Counted from the first letter of the stretch, positions 11,456 to 20,601 are shown. The stretch is 64,000 bases of DNA from Tropicimonas isoalkanivorans (GCF_900112335.1 NZ_FOLG01000007.1:1-64000); one strand, 5' to 3'. Notes: generated by a model not told the origin, from the letters alone. Numbers and translations: made by a program.

Positions 11456-12319
11456 ATGGGCACTACCAGAGGTCTTCCGGCCGTTCTTGCAGCTGTGGTT
11501 GCACTTGCCCTCTCTGGGTGCGGCGACGACGACGCATCCGGCGACGCCCCTACCACCATTGACCCCGACGCCGTTCGCGCGGCCGTCACGCGGTCGGCGG
11601 GGATCGATCCGTCCTCTTATGCCGGAGAGGTCGCCTTCAAGTTCACCGAGGATCTGCCATCAAAGACCGGCCCCATCCCCATCGTTCTCTATGCCGGACT
11701 GAGCCCCGAGACGGACACCCGCCTCGCCGCGAATGCGTTCGTCGATCTGCGCCTCCTGCAGCTCCGCCTGCCCGAGATCCTGTCGCGCGCAATTGTGGAC
11801 GAGTGTGGGCAGGAGATCCTGTTGGACTTTGCGGGCGTCGAAGCGGACGGCGGCAACCTGCGAGCCGGGGGTATCGTGGAGGCCCGGTTCTATCGGTGCC
11901 GGAACAAGGGCACGCCGGAGGAGCAACGGGGCCATCGCATCTTCACGCAGAGGCTGGAGGCGATCGCGGTGGCGACGGCTGGCATCCAGAACGATTGCAT
12001 CGCGTTTGACCTGAAGGACATCTACCTTGATCCGTACGGGTTGATTGGGGGCCTTGCGACCTTCTTCGGGTTCACCGAAAGCGCCCGCAACGCAATCCTG
12101 ACACGAGGCGGAGCGTTCCTCGCAGAGAACCCGGTTTGCCCGACGCTGCCGCCCGATCTGGCATCGCTCGACCCCAGCTTTTCGCAAGGCGGCCCGCGGG
12201 ACCTCGGCGACGGCGGGATCGGAGTGGCCCTCAGTGGGTCCGTGGACACCAGCGCGGCAACGCTCGTGGGGCTGGTCGGCGTCCTCAAGGACCGCGGTCT
12301 GGTGGAGGGTCAGAGATGA
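11456..12319 (+). CDS. Four-cysteine lipoprotein, paralogue of next gene
   Basis: A 287-residue predicted lipoprotein of no recognised family. The leader ends in LALSGC, a good lipobox. The start ATG at 11456 follows GAGGAGGGCGGTG; an upstream in-frame ATG at 11387 would bury the signal peptide. Besides the lipidated Cys there are four cysteines, in DECGQ, YRCRN, NDCIA and PVCPT. The C-terminal block CPTLPPDLASLDPSF then DLGDGGIGVALSGSVD is repeated almost exactly in the downstream gene. Its stop overlaps the next start (ATGA), so they form an operon. Confidence 0.8.
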   Translation: MGTTRGLPAVLAAVVALALSGCGDDDASGDAPTTIDPDAVRAAVTRSAGIDPSSYAGEVAFKFTEDLPSKTGPIPIVLYAGLSPETDTRLAANAFVDLRLLQLRLPEILSRAIVDECGQEILLDFAGVEADGGNLRAGGIVEARFYRCRNKGTPEEQRGHRIFTQRLEAIAVATAGIQNDCIAFDLKDIYLDPYGLIGGLATFFGFTESARNAILTRGGAFLAENPVCPTLPPDLASLDPSFSQGGPRDLGDGGIGVALSGSVDTSAATLVGLVGVLKDRGLVEGQR

Positions 12320-13080
12320 CGACGCACCGCACACGCCTGCTGGCCCTTCCCCTGCTCGCGCTGGCATCGGCTGCCGGCGCGCAACAGGTCGATCTCAGCC
12401 TCGACGACACGCTGACACTCGGTGAAACGGAGGTCGCCTACCGGCTCGATCTTGGCCTGAGCGCCGTTGCCCCCACCCGCGTCCGCGTCGATGCCCTGTT
12501 GGATCTAAGGGATTTCCAGGAGCGTCTGCCGGAGTTGCTGGCTGGCGAGCCGGTCAGCGATGGATGCGGCAACACGACGGTGCTCGAGGAAATCACGGTC
12601 ACGGCGCGCGACTCCGTCGTCGGCGTGTCCGGAACGCTGAACACGCGCTTCTTTCACTGCGGCAGAACAAGCGATACCGGCTTCGAGCGGGGCGAATTAA
12701 AGTCGGAACTCGATCTCGGCTTCACCGGGGAGGTCACGACACGGATCGCGGACGATTGCATCGTTTTCAATATCGTCGAAATGGACCTCCGTCCGCTGAA
12801 GCACATTACAGAAGGCACGGAAGATAGCGAGAACCTCGCAGCGGCGCGGACATTGCTGCGAGAAGCGGTCAATCTCGTGCTTGCCGACAGGCCGCTCTGT
12901 TTCGACTTGCCGCCCGAACTGGCGCCGCTCGCGCCGAGTTACGACACCGTCGGCCCACGCGAAATCGGCGACGGTGGCCTCGGCATTTCCGTGAGCGGAT
13001 CGGTCGACGTCAGCACCCGTACCATCCTCTCAATCCTCAGCGTTCTCCAGCGCGAAGGAGCAATCCCCGGTCCGCCATGA
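12316..13080 (+). CDS. Four-cysteine secreted protein, paralogue of previous gene
   Basis: A 254-residue exported protein with a cleavable signal peptide (LLALPLLALASAAGA before QQ). It shares with the preceding lipoprotein the order of four cysteines (DGCGN, FHCGR, DDCIV, PLCFD), the segment VDALLDLRDFQERLPELL, and the ending DLPPELAPLAPSYDTVGPRE, IGDGGLGISVSGSVDVS. The family is unknown. The paired cysteines suggest two disulfides in the periplasm. The start ATG overlaps the previous stop by 4 nt. One copy is membrane-anchored and one soluble, suggesting a two-part periplasmic assembly. Confidence 0.8.
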   Translation: MTTHRTRLLALPLLALASAAGAQQVDLSLDDTLTLGETEVAYRLDLGLSAVAPTRVRVDALLDLRDFQERLPELLAGEPVSDGCGNTTVLEEITVTARDSVVGVSGTLNTRFFHCGRTSDTGFERGELKSELDLGFTGEVTTRIADDCIVFNIVEMDLRPLKHITEGTEDSENLAAARTLLREAVNLVLADRPLCFDLPPELAPLAPSYDTVGPREIGDGGLGISVSGSVDVSTRTILSILSVLQREGAIPGPP

Positions 13081-13108
13081 TGCCGGTCGGCTCGGAGCCG
13101 GGCGGGCG

Positions 13109-15442
13109 TCAGCAAAATGTCCGCAGGCTCCGGGACGCCTGTGCGACCCTCTCCTTCAGGTTTGCCGACAGATCGGGGGGGACGGCCACGGCGGGATCCT
13201 TTGCGCAGGTTTCGATCCTTCGGGCGAGGCTTTCCACGGAGGCCAAGCCCAGCAGGCTGGAGGCCCCGGCGAGGCTGTGGGCCGCGGCGGCGACGGCTTC
13301 GCGATCATTGCCGGCGAGCCCTGTTTCTATCGACCGTACGAGGCGCGGCGCGCTTTCGAGGAAGGCTTGAATGACGCGGCCAGCCCTGTCCCGACCGACA
13401 CTGTCGATATGCCGGGAGACGACAGTGAGATCATCCACCGGCATATCCGTGGAATGCTCTTGCGGACTGTTTTGCTCAGGCCCGTCGCCGATCTGAAGGA
13501 ACAGCCGCGCGATTTCCGCGGACAAGGCCTCGGCGTCATAGGGCTTGGTCAGGAACGCGCCGGGGCGGCCTCCCTGACCATGATCCGTCGCGAAATCGTC
13601 GGCGGATGCCGTCACCACGATGGCCGGTATGCCAACGTTCGGCCCATCCGCCAGCGCCCGCAGTCGGTCGACCAGATCGAGCCCCGACATGTCCGGCATT
13701 CGGTTATCTGTAAGGACAAGGTCGAAGCGCTTCTCTTCCAGGATCCGGAGAGCTTCCGCGGCCGATGAGACCGCCAGGGACGTATGGCCAAGCCGGGCCA
13801 GAAAGCCCTCTGCCACCATGCGGCTTACGTCGTCGTCATCCACCACCAGCACCCGCAGCGATCTGGTCGTTCGAGGCAACACAGGAACGACCTCTTCGTC
13901 GCGCGCCTGAACGAGCGGAATTTCGAAACGGAATATGCTGCCGCCGGCGGGATTGGCCCGGCAATCGATGGTGCCGCCCATTCGGACGACGATCTTGCGG
14001 CAGATCGCAAGCCCGAGTCCGAGCCCCGCACTTGCTCTGTCGCCATGGCTATCCCCCTGCCAGAAGGGGTCGAACAGCCGCTCCTTGGATCCGGGGGGCA
14101 GCCCGAGACCAGTGTCTTGCACTTCAAACCGAAGACGCTGCTCATGGGCACTTACTGCGATCCGAATGGAGCCGACGTCGGTGAACTTGACCGCGTTGTG
14201 GGTCAGGTTAAGCAGTACCTGCCGGATCATGGAGGCATCGCCATGCAGGCGGGATGGCAGCTCCGGAGCGATGTCGGCGGAGAGGGAAATGCTCTTCTCC
14301 CTCGCCAAAGCCTCAACCACCATCATCACCTGGCGGACGAGTTGCGACAGATCGAAATCCTGCGGCGCCGGCGGGTGCGATCCGAGATCAGCGTGCGAGA
14401 AATCGAGAATGTCGCCGACAACCCCCTCCAGCAATTCCGCCGAGGAGATGATGCCGTCGAGAAAATGCACCTGTTCCTGCGTCAGCGGCGTGTCGCGCAG
14501 GAGCTTGGACAGCCCGAGCGCGCCGGCGATCGGCGTGCGGATCTCGTGGCTCACCGCCGCGAGGAAGGTCGATTTGGCATGGTCGGCCGCCCGCGCCTGC
14601 CGCAACGCCCGCTTGTACTCGGACACGTCGTTCAGGATGATCACGGTGCCATCGAACTTCCGGCTCACATCGAGCATCCGCTGGACCTTGACCTTGAAAT
14701 CCCGCTCTCCGGCGAGTGTCTCGACCACCATGTCCGCCCGGCCGTTGCTGCTGCCTTTCAGGATCTCCGTGATCTGCGCATTCAGCAACGGGCTACGCAG
14801 GGCGCCGTAATAAGAGGCACCCGGTGCCACGTCGCCGCAGAAGAGACTGTGCGCGGCATCGTTGAGATGTACGGGCGTTCCGCCGACGTCCAGCAGGATC
14901 ACAGGCTCGTCGATACTCTCGAAAATGGTGAGGTACTTGTTCTTCTCGTTCGTCAGGCGCTGGTTCTGGTATTGAAGGTCGCGTAGTCGGTCCTCGTTCG
15001 GGATGGCGTTCCATTCCGTACACATCCCGATTTCGATCTGGTCGAAGAATTCCAGGATACATCCGCGATAGCGCCGCGCATCTTCCGCCTTCACGAAATT
15101 CTCGTCGATCAGGTCGAGATAGGCCCGTCGGTAGTATTTCAGCAGTCCCAGGAACTCCGCCAATCGCACGCCGCGCGCGCGGTGCCGCGCCGCCTGTTCG
15201 ACACCGAAGGCGACGATGGATTTCCGCGCCTCGCCGAAGCCGTCGTTCGGTCGGGGGCCTGCATCGGTGTCGATGGCTGCGAGGGCCTGAAGGATCGGCC
15301 CCGACAGCCCGCAAATGGACGCGCGCCAGGCTTCGCGAAGTGTGGAGGTGTATGCTGAGAAGCCTTCCACCAGTGCGTAATGGACCACGCGGTCGACCAG
15401 CCAGTTTTCGTTCTCTTCGATGAGGGCTTCCAGTGCCTTCAT
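13109..15442 (-). CDS. Cytoplasmic hybrid histidine kinase of the DMSO/TMAO locus (TorS/DorS role)
   Basis: The 777-residue protein has a helical N-terminal region (1-150), a PAS-like segment (165-275), a HisKA dimerisation domain with H299 in AAVSHEIRTP, an HATPase domain (NLTHNAVKF, DTGLGLPPG, GLGLGLAI), a receiver domain with D579 in LVLTDNRMPD and K633, and a C-terminal HPt domain with H722 in AAAHSLAGASS. This is the phosphorelay layout of TorS. There is no transmembrane segment or periplasmic sensor, so sensing must be cytoplasmic. It lies last in the tor cluster; its ATG follows GGGGAG. Partner by context: the regulator at 20758. Confidence 0.92.
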   Translation of the reverse strand: MKALEALIEENENWLVDRVVHYALVEGFSAYTSTLREAWRASICGLSGPILQALAAIDTDAGPRPNDGFGEARKSIVAFGVEQAARHRARGVRLAEFLGLLKYYRRAYLDLIDENFVKAEDARRYRGCILEFFDQIEIGMCTEWNAIPNEDRLRDLQYQNQRLTNEKNKYLTIFESIDEPVILLDVGGTPVHLNDAAHSLFCGDVAPGASYYGALRSPLLNAQITEILKGSSNGRADMVVETLAGERDFKVKVQRMLDVSRKFDGTVIILNDVSEYKRALRQARAADHAKSTFLAAVSHEIRTPIAGALGLSKLLRDTPLTQEQVHFLDGIISSAELLEGVVGDILDFSHADLGSHPPAPQDFDLSQLVRQVMMVVEALAREKSISLSADIAPELPSRLHGDASMIRQVLLNLTHNAVKFTDVGSIRIAVSAHEQRLRFEVQDTGLGLPPGSKERLFDPFWQGDSHGDRASAGLGLGLAICRKIVVRMGGTIDCRANPAGGSIFRFEIPLVQARDEEVVPVLPRTTRSLRVLVVDDDDVSRMVAEGFLARLGHTSLAVSSAAEALRILEEKRFDLVLTDNRMPDMSGLDLVDRLRALADGPNVGIPAIVVTASADDFATDHGQGGRPGAFLTKPYDAEALSAEIARLFLQIGDGPEQNSPQEHSTDMPVDDLTVVSRHIDSVGRDRAGRVIQAFLESAPRLVRSIETGLAGNDREAVAAAAHSLAGASSLLGLASVESLARRIETCAKDPAVAVPPDLSANLKERVAQASRSLRTFC

Positions 15443-15445
15443 GGC

Positions 15446-15556
15446 TCACTCCCCGACGGGTTGAGCGATCGTATCGCTTGCGTGGTGTTGCAGGAAGGTC
15501 AGAATAAGGGTTTGGTCCGCTTTCGGCAGTCCGGTGCGGGGGCCCATCACCTTCAG
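15446..15556 (-). other. Reading frame continuing after an in-frame TAA
   Basis: After the TAA at 15557-15559, the same frame runs 36 more codons to a TGA 3 nt before the kinase ATG. The encoded residues (LKVMGPRTGLPKADQ, then LTFLQHHASDT) align with the end of TorC (LKAMERFITLDKEQY, then LQKYLQMHASDT). The stop occupies the position of a TorC serine, so one base change from a TCA serine codon would explain it. It is therefore the orphaned 3' end of the cytochrome gene, unless the stop is read through or is a sequence error. Confidence 0.75.
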
Positions 15557-16096
15557 TTAGCTCCGCCACTGGTTCGCCGTGTAGTTGGAGGGCACGCGAC
15601 GCTCATGGCAGGCCGTGCAACGGTCTGCGAAAAGCTCCCACGCCGCGTCCCAGATCGGGTCGAGGCTCGGCACGAGACTATCGGCCGCGATCCAGCCGTC
15701 GATCTGCATGAGGTTCCACGCGATGCCCGTCTCCGGGTCGGTCATGCTTTCCTGGAGGCGGAGGCGTTCGGCAGCTTCAGGCGACAAACGTGCGACAAGG
15801 ATCTGCTTTCCGGGATAGGCAAAAAGCACGCGCTCGGCTCCGGGACGCGTCCATCCGCTGAGAACGACCTTGTCGGACTGCGCGCCGTGTTCCTGCACGT
15901 TGAGCTTTGCCGCAACGGAGACTTGCGCAATCGCGGGAGGGAGCGCCGATGCCGCCTCGAATAGCTCCGCCGGCTCGGCCACGAAGGCGGTCTCGGCGGC
16001 CGCAGGCGCTGCCGACAAGAGAACGCATAGCAAAACGCGCCGACAGCGCCGCCGGACCTTCGTGAGTGGTGTGAGTGGTGCGTGGACCTTGCCCAT
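15557..16096 (-). CDS. Monoheme cytochrome resembling the TorC C-terminal domain, truncated by TAA
   Basis: Read to the TAA, the gene encodes 179 residues. There is a signal peptide (VLLCVLLSAAPAAAE), an SH3-like stretch (residues 55-145, IAQVSVAAKLNV to GIAWNLMQIDGWI) and one heme site, C160-T-A-C163-H164. The order matches the last 160 residues of the pentaheme TorC encoded upstream, without the NapC-like tetraheme part. It would be a periplasmic electron carrier or sensor partner for the reductase. The ATG at 16096 lies 58 nt after torA; an ATG at 16216 would overlap torA. The homologous tail continues past the stop (see 15446-15556), so it may be a recent pseudogene. Confidence 0.8.
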   Translation of the reverse strand: MGKVHAPLTPLTKVRRRCRRVLLCVLLSAAPAAAETAFVAEPAELFEAASALPPAIAQVSVAAKLNVQEHGAQSDKVVLSGWTRPGAERVLFAYPGKQILVARLSPEAAERLRLQESMTDPETGIAWNLMQIDGWIAADSLVPSLDPIWDAAWELFADRCTACHERRVPSNYTANQWRS

Positions 16097-16154
16097 CTGA
16101 GTTTCGAGCCGGTCGGTGCGGACGGGGCCGGAAATCGGCCCCGTCCGGTGATGT

Positions 16155-18620
16155 TCAGCCTTCGGCCGGAGCGGTGAAGACGTTGGGTTCCGGCGCATCG
16201 CCGGTGTACTTTTCAACGTCCGCCATGGCCGTGTGACCGCAGTTGCCTTGCGCCAGTTTCGAGGTGCCGATGCCGACGGTCAGGTTATTGGCGTCCCCAT
16301 AGACATCGAGTGCGCCGAGTTCGCCGCCCGGCACCGGATCGTACCACCCGCCTTCGGACACCTTGATGACGCTTGGGCGGATGTCGTCGGTCACCACCGC
16401 GCCGGCCAGGATCTGTCCCCGGTCGTTGAACACGCGCACGATGTCGCCGTCGGCGATGCCCTTCGCCGCAGCATCCTCGGTGTTGATGAGGCACGGTTCC
16501 CGGCCCGCGATCGCATATGTCTCGCGAAGGGACGTGCCGCACAGTTGCGAGTGGAGGCGCGAATTGGGGTGTGCCGTATCGACGTGGAAGGGATACTTCG
16601 TATCTGCGCCTCCAAGCCGTTCGACCGGTTCCATCCAGGTGGGATGCGGCGGGCAGTCGTCGTAGCCCATCTTCTCGATGTTGCGCGAGTAGATCTCGAT
16701 CAGCCCGCTGGGCGTCCCGAGCGGTTCGAGCAGCGGATCTTCGCGGAAGTCGCCGTAACGCACGAACTGGCGGTTCTCTTCGGGGATCTCGAATTCGAGG
16801 ATGCCGGCTTCCCAGAATTCATCGAACGACGGAACCTCGATACCACGTGCCGGCGCTTGCTCCGCAGCCGACTCGTAGAGGCTCTTGATCCAGGCCATCT
16901 CGTCCTTGCCCTCGGTGAACGCATCGCGCGCGCCAAGTTTCTCGGAGATATCGGCCAGGATGTCGAAGTCGTTCCGCGCCTCGAACACCGGGTCGATGAC
17001 CTTCTTCATCGCCACGATCGCCCGCGACGAGTAGTCCCCGACGTTCTCGATGTCGTTGCGCTCGTAGGCCGATGTCGCGGGCAGGACGATGTCGGCGAAA
17101 CGGGCTGTCGCCGTCCACTGGAAGTCCTGAACCACGACGGTCTCGAGCTTGCTCCAGGCTTCGACCATCTGGTTGCGGTCCTGATGGTGGCTGAACGGGT
17201 TGCCGCCAACCCAGTAGACCATTTTGACTTCGGGGTACTTCTGGCGCTTGCCGTTGAAGTCGAACTCCATGCCGGGGTTCAGGATCATTTCGACGACCCG
17301 CGAGACCGGGATGGACGCCGCGCCGGCTTCCGTCAGCCAGGCCGCGCCTTCTACTGCCGCGCCACCGTCGCTGATACCGGGCAGGACGATCGAGTTGGCC
17401 GAGGGCGCACCGCCGTTGGCGTAGTGATAGGACAGGCCGAAGCCGCCGCCCGGAAGGCCGATCTGACCGAGCATCGAGGCCAGCGTGACCAGCATCCAGT
17501 GCGATTGCTCGCCGTGGTGCTGGCGCTGGATGGACCAGCCGCTCGACAGCATCGTCCGGCTGGACTGGAAGAGACGCGCGAGTTCCTTGATCTGCTCGGC
17601 CGGCACCTCGCAGATGTCGGACGCCCATTCCGCCGTCTTCGGCGTGCCGTCGCTTTCGCCGGTCAGGTAGGGCAGGAACTCGTCGAAGCCCGTGGTGTAT
17701 TCGCTGAGGAAATCGGCGTCGTGGAGCTCTTCGGTGTAGAGCGTGTGCGCCATGCCCAGCATCAGCGCGACGTCCGTATGCGGCCGGATCGGGACCCACT
17801 CCGCGTCGAAGAAACGCGCGGTCTCGTTCCGCCACGGGTCGATCACGATGACCTTCTTCCCGGTGTTTTTGAATTCCTCCATGTAGGGGAAGTTGTCGTG
17901 GTCGCTGACGGTCCAGCTGATCTGGTTGGTGCGGACCGGGTCGGCGCCCCAGAAGACCAGCACATCGGTGTTCTCGATCACCACCGGCCACACGGTCTGC
18001 TGCTCATAGACCTCCAAGGTGCCCACGACGTGCGGCATAATGATCTGCGCCGCGCCCGTGGAATAGTCGCCGGAGGCGTTGACGAAGGCGCCGTCCAGGC
18101 CGAGGTTCAGCATCCGGCGCATGAGGTTCTGACAGTTGTGCAGCTTGCCCGGGCTCTTCCAGCCGTAGGAGCCGCCGTAGATGCCGGTGGGTCCATGGGT
18201 CTCGGACACGCGTTTCAGCTCATTGGCAACCAGTTCCGTCGCCTCCTCCCAGCTGACGCGGACGAAATCGCCGGCCCCACGGGTTTCCGGGCTCGCACCG
18301 GCGCCGCCTTCGAGGAAGGCGCGGCGGACCATCGGGTACTTGATGCGCGACGGCGACATCACGGAGTCCATGATGCCGGGAAGCTGGTGCGAGGGATGCG
18401 GATCGCCCTCCCAGGGACGGATCTCGGTCCAGGTGCCGTCCTGCACCTTGGCGTAGAAGACGCCCCAGTGCGAGCCGGTCATCACCTCGCCGTCCATGCC
18501 CGCGGCGTGGGCCGCACCGGCCTGGAGCCATGCAGGCGCCAGAACGCCGAGCGCTCCGAGGGCTGTGGCGCCCTGCAAAACGCCGCGTCTGGTTACATTG
18601 GTGAACTCTTTTCCGGACAT
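16155..18620 (-). CDS. torA: Periplasmic DMSO/TMAO reductase, molybdopterin subunit
   Basis: This is the catalytic subunit of anaerobic S- or N-oxide respiration, a single-subunit bis-MGD enzyme. It has 821 residues, close to Rhodobacter DorA. A Tat signal (TRRGVLQGATALGALG) leads to the periplasm. GGSYGWKSPG supplies the Tyr and Trp of the active site and GDYSTGAAQ the serine expected to bind molybdenum. The SYGW motif favours a DorA-like enzyme, but DMSO and TMAO preference cannot be settled. The ATG at 18620 follows GGAGGGCGGACC; longer frames precede the Tat motif and are unlikely. It lies 176 nt after torD with its own operator array. Confidence 0.95.
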   Translation of the reverse strand: MSGKEFTNVTRRGVLQGATALGALGVLAPAWLQAGAAHAAGMDGEVMTGSHWGVFYAKVQDGTWTEIRPWEGDPHPSHQLPGIMDSVMSPSRIKYPMVRRAFLEGGAGASPETRGAGDFVRVSWEEATELVANELKRVSETHGPTGIYGGSYGWKSPGKLHNCQNLMRRMLNLGLDGAFVNASGDYSTGAAQIIMPHVVGTLEVYEQQTVWPVVIENTDVLVFWGADPVRTNQISWTVSDHDNFPYMEEFKNTGKKVIVIDPWRNETARFFDAEWVPIRPHTDVALMLGMAHTLYTEELHDADFLSEYTTGFDEFLPYLTGESDGTPKTAEWASDICEVPAEQIKELARLFQSSRTMLSSGWSIQRQHHGEQSHWMLVTLASMLGQIGLPGGGFGLSYHYANGGAPSANSIVLPGISDGGAAVEGAAWLTEAGAASIPVSRVVEMILNPGMEFDFNGKRQKYPEVKMVYWVGGNPFSHHQDRNQMVEAWSKLETVVVQDFQWTATARFADIVLPATSAYERNDIENVGDYSSRAIVAMKKVIDPVFEARNDFDILADISEKLGARDAFTEGKDEMAWIKSLYESAAEQAPARGIEVPSFDEFWEAGILEFEIPEENRQFVRYGDFREDPLLEPLGTPSGLIEIYSRNIEKMGYDDCPPHPTWMEPVERLGGADTKYPFHVDTAHPNSRLHSQLCGTSLRETYAIAGREPCLINTEDAAAKGIADGDIVRVFNDRGQILAGAVVTDDIRPSVIKVSEGGWYDPVPGGELGALDVYGDANNLTVGIGTSKLAQGNCGHTAMADVEKYTGDAPEPNVFTAPAEG

Positions 18621-18730
18621 GGTCCGCCCTCCGCTGACAGGTGTCGTGGCATGCCGCGTCATCGGGCGTGGGGACGGTGCTCCGCCCCACAAGCGCCCGC
18701 CGCGCCTATGGCGAGAAGGTATTTCGCGGG

Positions 18731-18790
18731 TGTAAACAGGGTTCTGGCAGGCGGTGAACCGAGTGTAAAATTCTGTAAATGCCGTGTAAA
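18731..18790 (-). promoter_or_regulatory. Array of TGTAAA boxes upstream of torA
   Basis: Read on the plus strand, TGTAAA occurs at 18731, 18764, 18774 and 18785, and a related GGTGAAC at 18754. The last three copies are spaced 10 and 11 nt, about one helical turn. The array lies 111-170 nt upstream of the torA start. The same spacing recurs before torC. TorR-type regulators bind tandem decameric repeats, so this is a likely operator for the regulator at 20758. Confidence 0.65.
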
Positions 18791-18796
18791 CGGCCC

Positions 18797-19420
18797 TTAA
18801 GCCCCCGCAGGCGCGACGGAAAGTTGCTGCTCCACCGCCCTCAGCCAGGCGAGCGCCGACGTCGCCAGATCACGATAAAACGGCACCGTGGATCGCTGCG
18901 CGCAGAGAGCCGCAAGGGTGGGCACCCACGTCAGGAGGTGAGACCGGAGGTACGCTTCTTCGGACAAGCCATCGGCCTCAGCGCCGCCCGCCAACTCGGC
19001 GAGTATGCTCAACTGCAGCCCGATGTGATCGACCGGTTCCTTGAACCCCGGCGGCGCAGTCAAACCGAGGCTCGCAAGGATCGCCGCGGTCTCCCGGGTT
19101 GGTGCCTGATTGAGCAGGCCACGTTCACTGAGGTAGGCGGAGGCATGGAGCGGCACGCCTCGGGGTCCGCCGGTCAGGAACAGCCGGCCATAGGCCGCCG
19201 CGAGGTCGAGACGGAGCGTTTCCGGATCGACAGGAGGCGCGAAAGTGGCGCGCATGGTTGAGACGAGCGGTTCCAACGCCGGAACCTTGGCCAACTGGTC
19301 GAGGAGGGCCGTGCCCTCCTCGCTTCGGTATAGCTGGATCGACGCCGCATCCGGCTCCCGGAGGAAAAACCCCGCCAGCCACCTGTCGATCTGTTTGCGG
19401 TCCTCAGAAGTCAGCTCCAT
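18797..19420 (-). CDS. torD: TorD-family chaperone for the molybdoenzyme
   Basis: TorD proteins bind the Tat signal and core of TorA and hold it until the molybdenum cofactor is inserted. The 207-residue all-helical protein begins MELTSEDRKQIDRWLAGFF and contains the family pattern DYGRLFL-like AAAYGRLFLTGGPRGVPLHA, then PVDHIGLQLSILAELAG and LLTWVPTLAALC. The ATG at 19420 follows GGGAGCGACCC. It lies 11 nt after torC on the same strand. Confidence 0.92.
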   Translation of the reverse strand: MELTSEDRKQIDRWLAGFFLREPDAASIQLYRSEEGTALLDQLAKVPALEPLVSTMRATFAPPVDPETLRLDLAAAYGRLFLTGGPRGVPLHASAYLSERGLLNQAPTRETAAILASLGLTAPPGFKEPVDHIGLQLSILAELAGGAEADGLSEEAYLRSHLLTWVPTLAALCAQRSTVPFYRDLATSALAWLRAVEQQLSVAPAGA

Positions 19421-19431
19421 GGGTCGCTCCC

Positions 19432-20601
19432 TCAATGTTCGCCTGCCCCGCCCGTATCGCTGGCGTGCATCTGTAGGTACTTCTGAAGGAAGCGATACTG
19501 TTCCTTGTCGAGCGTGATGAACCGTTCCATCGCTTTGAGGGAGCCAATCCACTGGTTCGCGAGGAAGTGGTTCGCCGGCACGGCGGAATGGCAGACGCCG
19601 CAGCTCGCGTTGTTCATCTCGGCTCCATATGCCCACAGGTCTTCAAGGTTGTCGACCAGGTCCGTCCGGTCCACCCACCCTTCAAGGCTCACGTCGTGCC
19701 AGACCAGGCCGGTATCGGAATCCGTCTCGGTGCCTTCGCGGGAAATCAACTCGACTGCATCCGCCTTCGCTGTGGCGGAGAAGATGCGTTGGCCTCTGAG
19801 TTCGTAGATGACCTTGTCGACACCGTCCTGCTGCCATCCCTCGATCTTCACCTTCAGGGCGTCGCCGTCGCGGTCCAGCACATGCAGGTGCGTCGCAGCG
19901 AGGATCTGACCGATGGCACCCTCGCCCGACTTCGCATCCTTGGCGCTGCCGTAGTAGGGTTTGGTCTGCAAGACATAGAGGTCATCCGCCTTCGCGCCCT
20001 GCTCCTCGGACGCGGCGAGCAATTCCTCGAAGGTCTTCTTGTAGCCCTGCGACATGTCCGGCAGCTTGTGTGCAATGCCCTTGTGGCAGTCAATGCAGGT
20101 ATCTCCGTTCGCGAAGCCCTCCTGCATCCGCTTGGCCGCCTCCGGCGCTTGCAAAGCAAAATTCATCGCGTGTTCAGCATGGCAGGAGCGACACTCCCGC
20201 GAGTCGGTCGCCTCCATATAGGCCCAGACTCTCTCGGCCATTTCCAAACGGTGCTCGTCATACTTTTCAGGCGTATCGATGGTGCCCTTCCACGAACTGT
20301 AAAGCTCTCCGAGGGCCTGGAAATGGTCGATCACCATGGGACCGAAGGGTTCGGGGACGTGGCAATCGGGGCATCCGGCCTGCACGCCGGACGCATTCGA
20401 GAAGTGCGGGGACTCCTTGTACTCTGCATAGGCCGGGGCCAGGTCGTGGCAGGAGACGCAGAATTCCGTGTTCTCCGTCGACTTGATTGCGGTATGTGCA
20501 CCGAAGAGCGCACCGGCCCCGATGACGATGCCAACGAGGAGGATAAGAACGGTCGCAAGGGCCCCCGAGGGGCCGCGAAGCCAGTTCCGAAATTTCGCCA
20601 T
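19432..20601 (-). CDS. torC: Pentaheme c-type cytochrome TorC
   Basis: TorC passes electrons from the quinol pool to the periplasmic reductase. The 389-residue protein has one N-terminal membrane anchor (residues 13-35). Four NapC/NirT-type heme sites follow: C48VSCH, C77PDCH, C137RSCH and C169IDCH. A C-terminal SH3-like domain carries the fifth, C334GVCH. The start ATG at 20601 follows GGAGACGTATC; a much longer upstream frame crosses the regulatory region and is not coding. It is first in the operon, divergent from the response-regulator gene. Confidence 0.96.
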   Translation of the reverse strand: MAKFRNWLRGPSGALATVLILLVGIVIGAGALFGAHTAIKSTENTEFCVSCHDLAPAYAEYKESPHFSNASGVQAGCPDCHVPEPFGPMVIDHFQALGELYSSWKGTIDTPEKYDEHRLEMAERVWAYMEATDSRECRSCHAEHAMNFALQAPEAAKRMQEGFANGDTCIDCHKGIAHKLPDMSQGYKKTFEELLAASEEQGAKADDLYVLQTKPYYGSAKDAKSGEGAIGQILAATHLHVLDRDGDALKVKIEGWQQDGVDKVIYELRGQRIFSATAKADAVELISREGTETDSDTGLVWHDVSLEGWVDRTDLVDNLEDLWAYGAEMNNASCGVCHSAVPANHFLANQWIGSLKAMERFITLDKEQYRFLQKYLQMHASDTGGAGEH

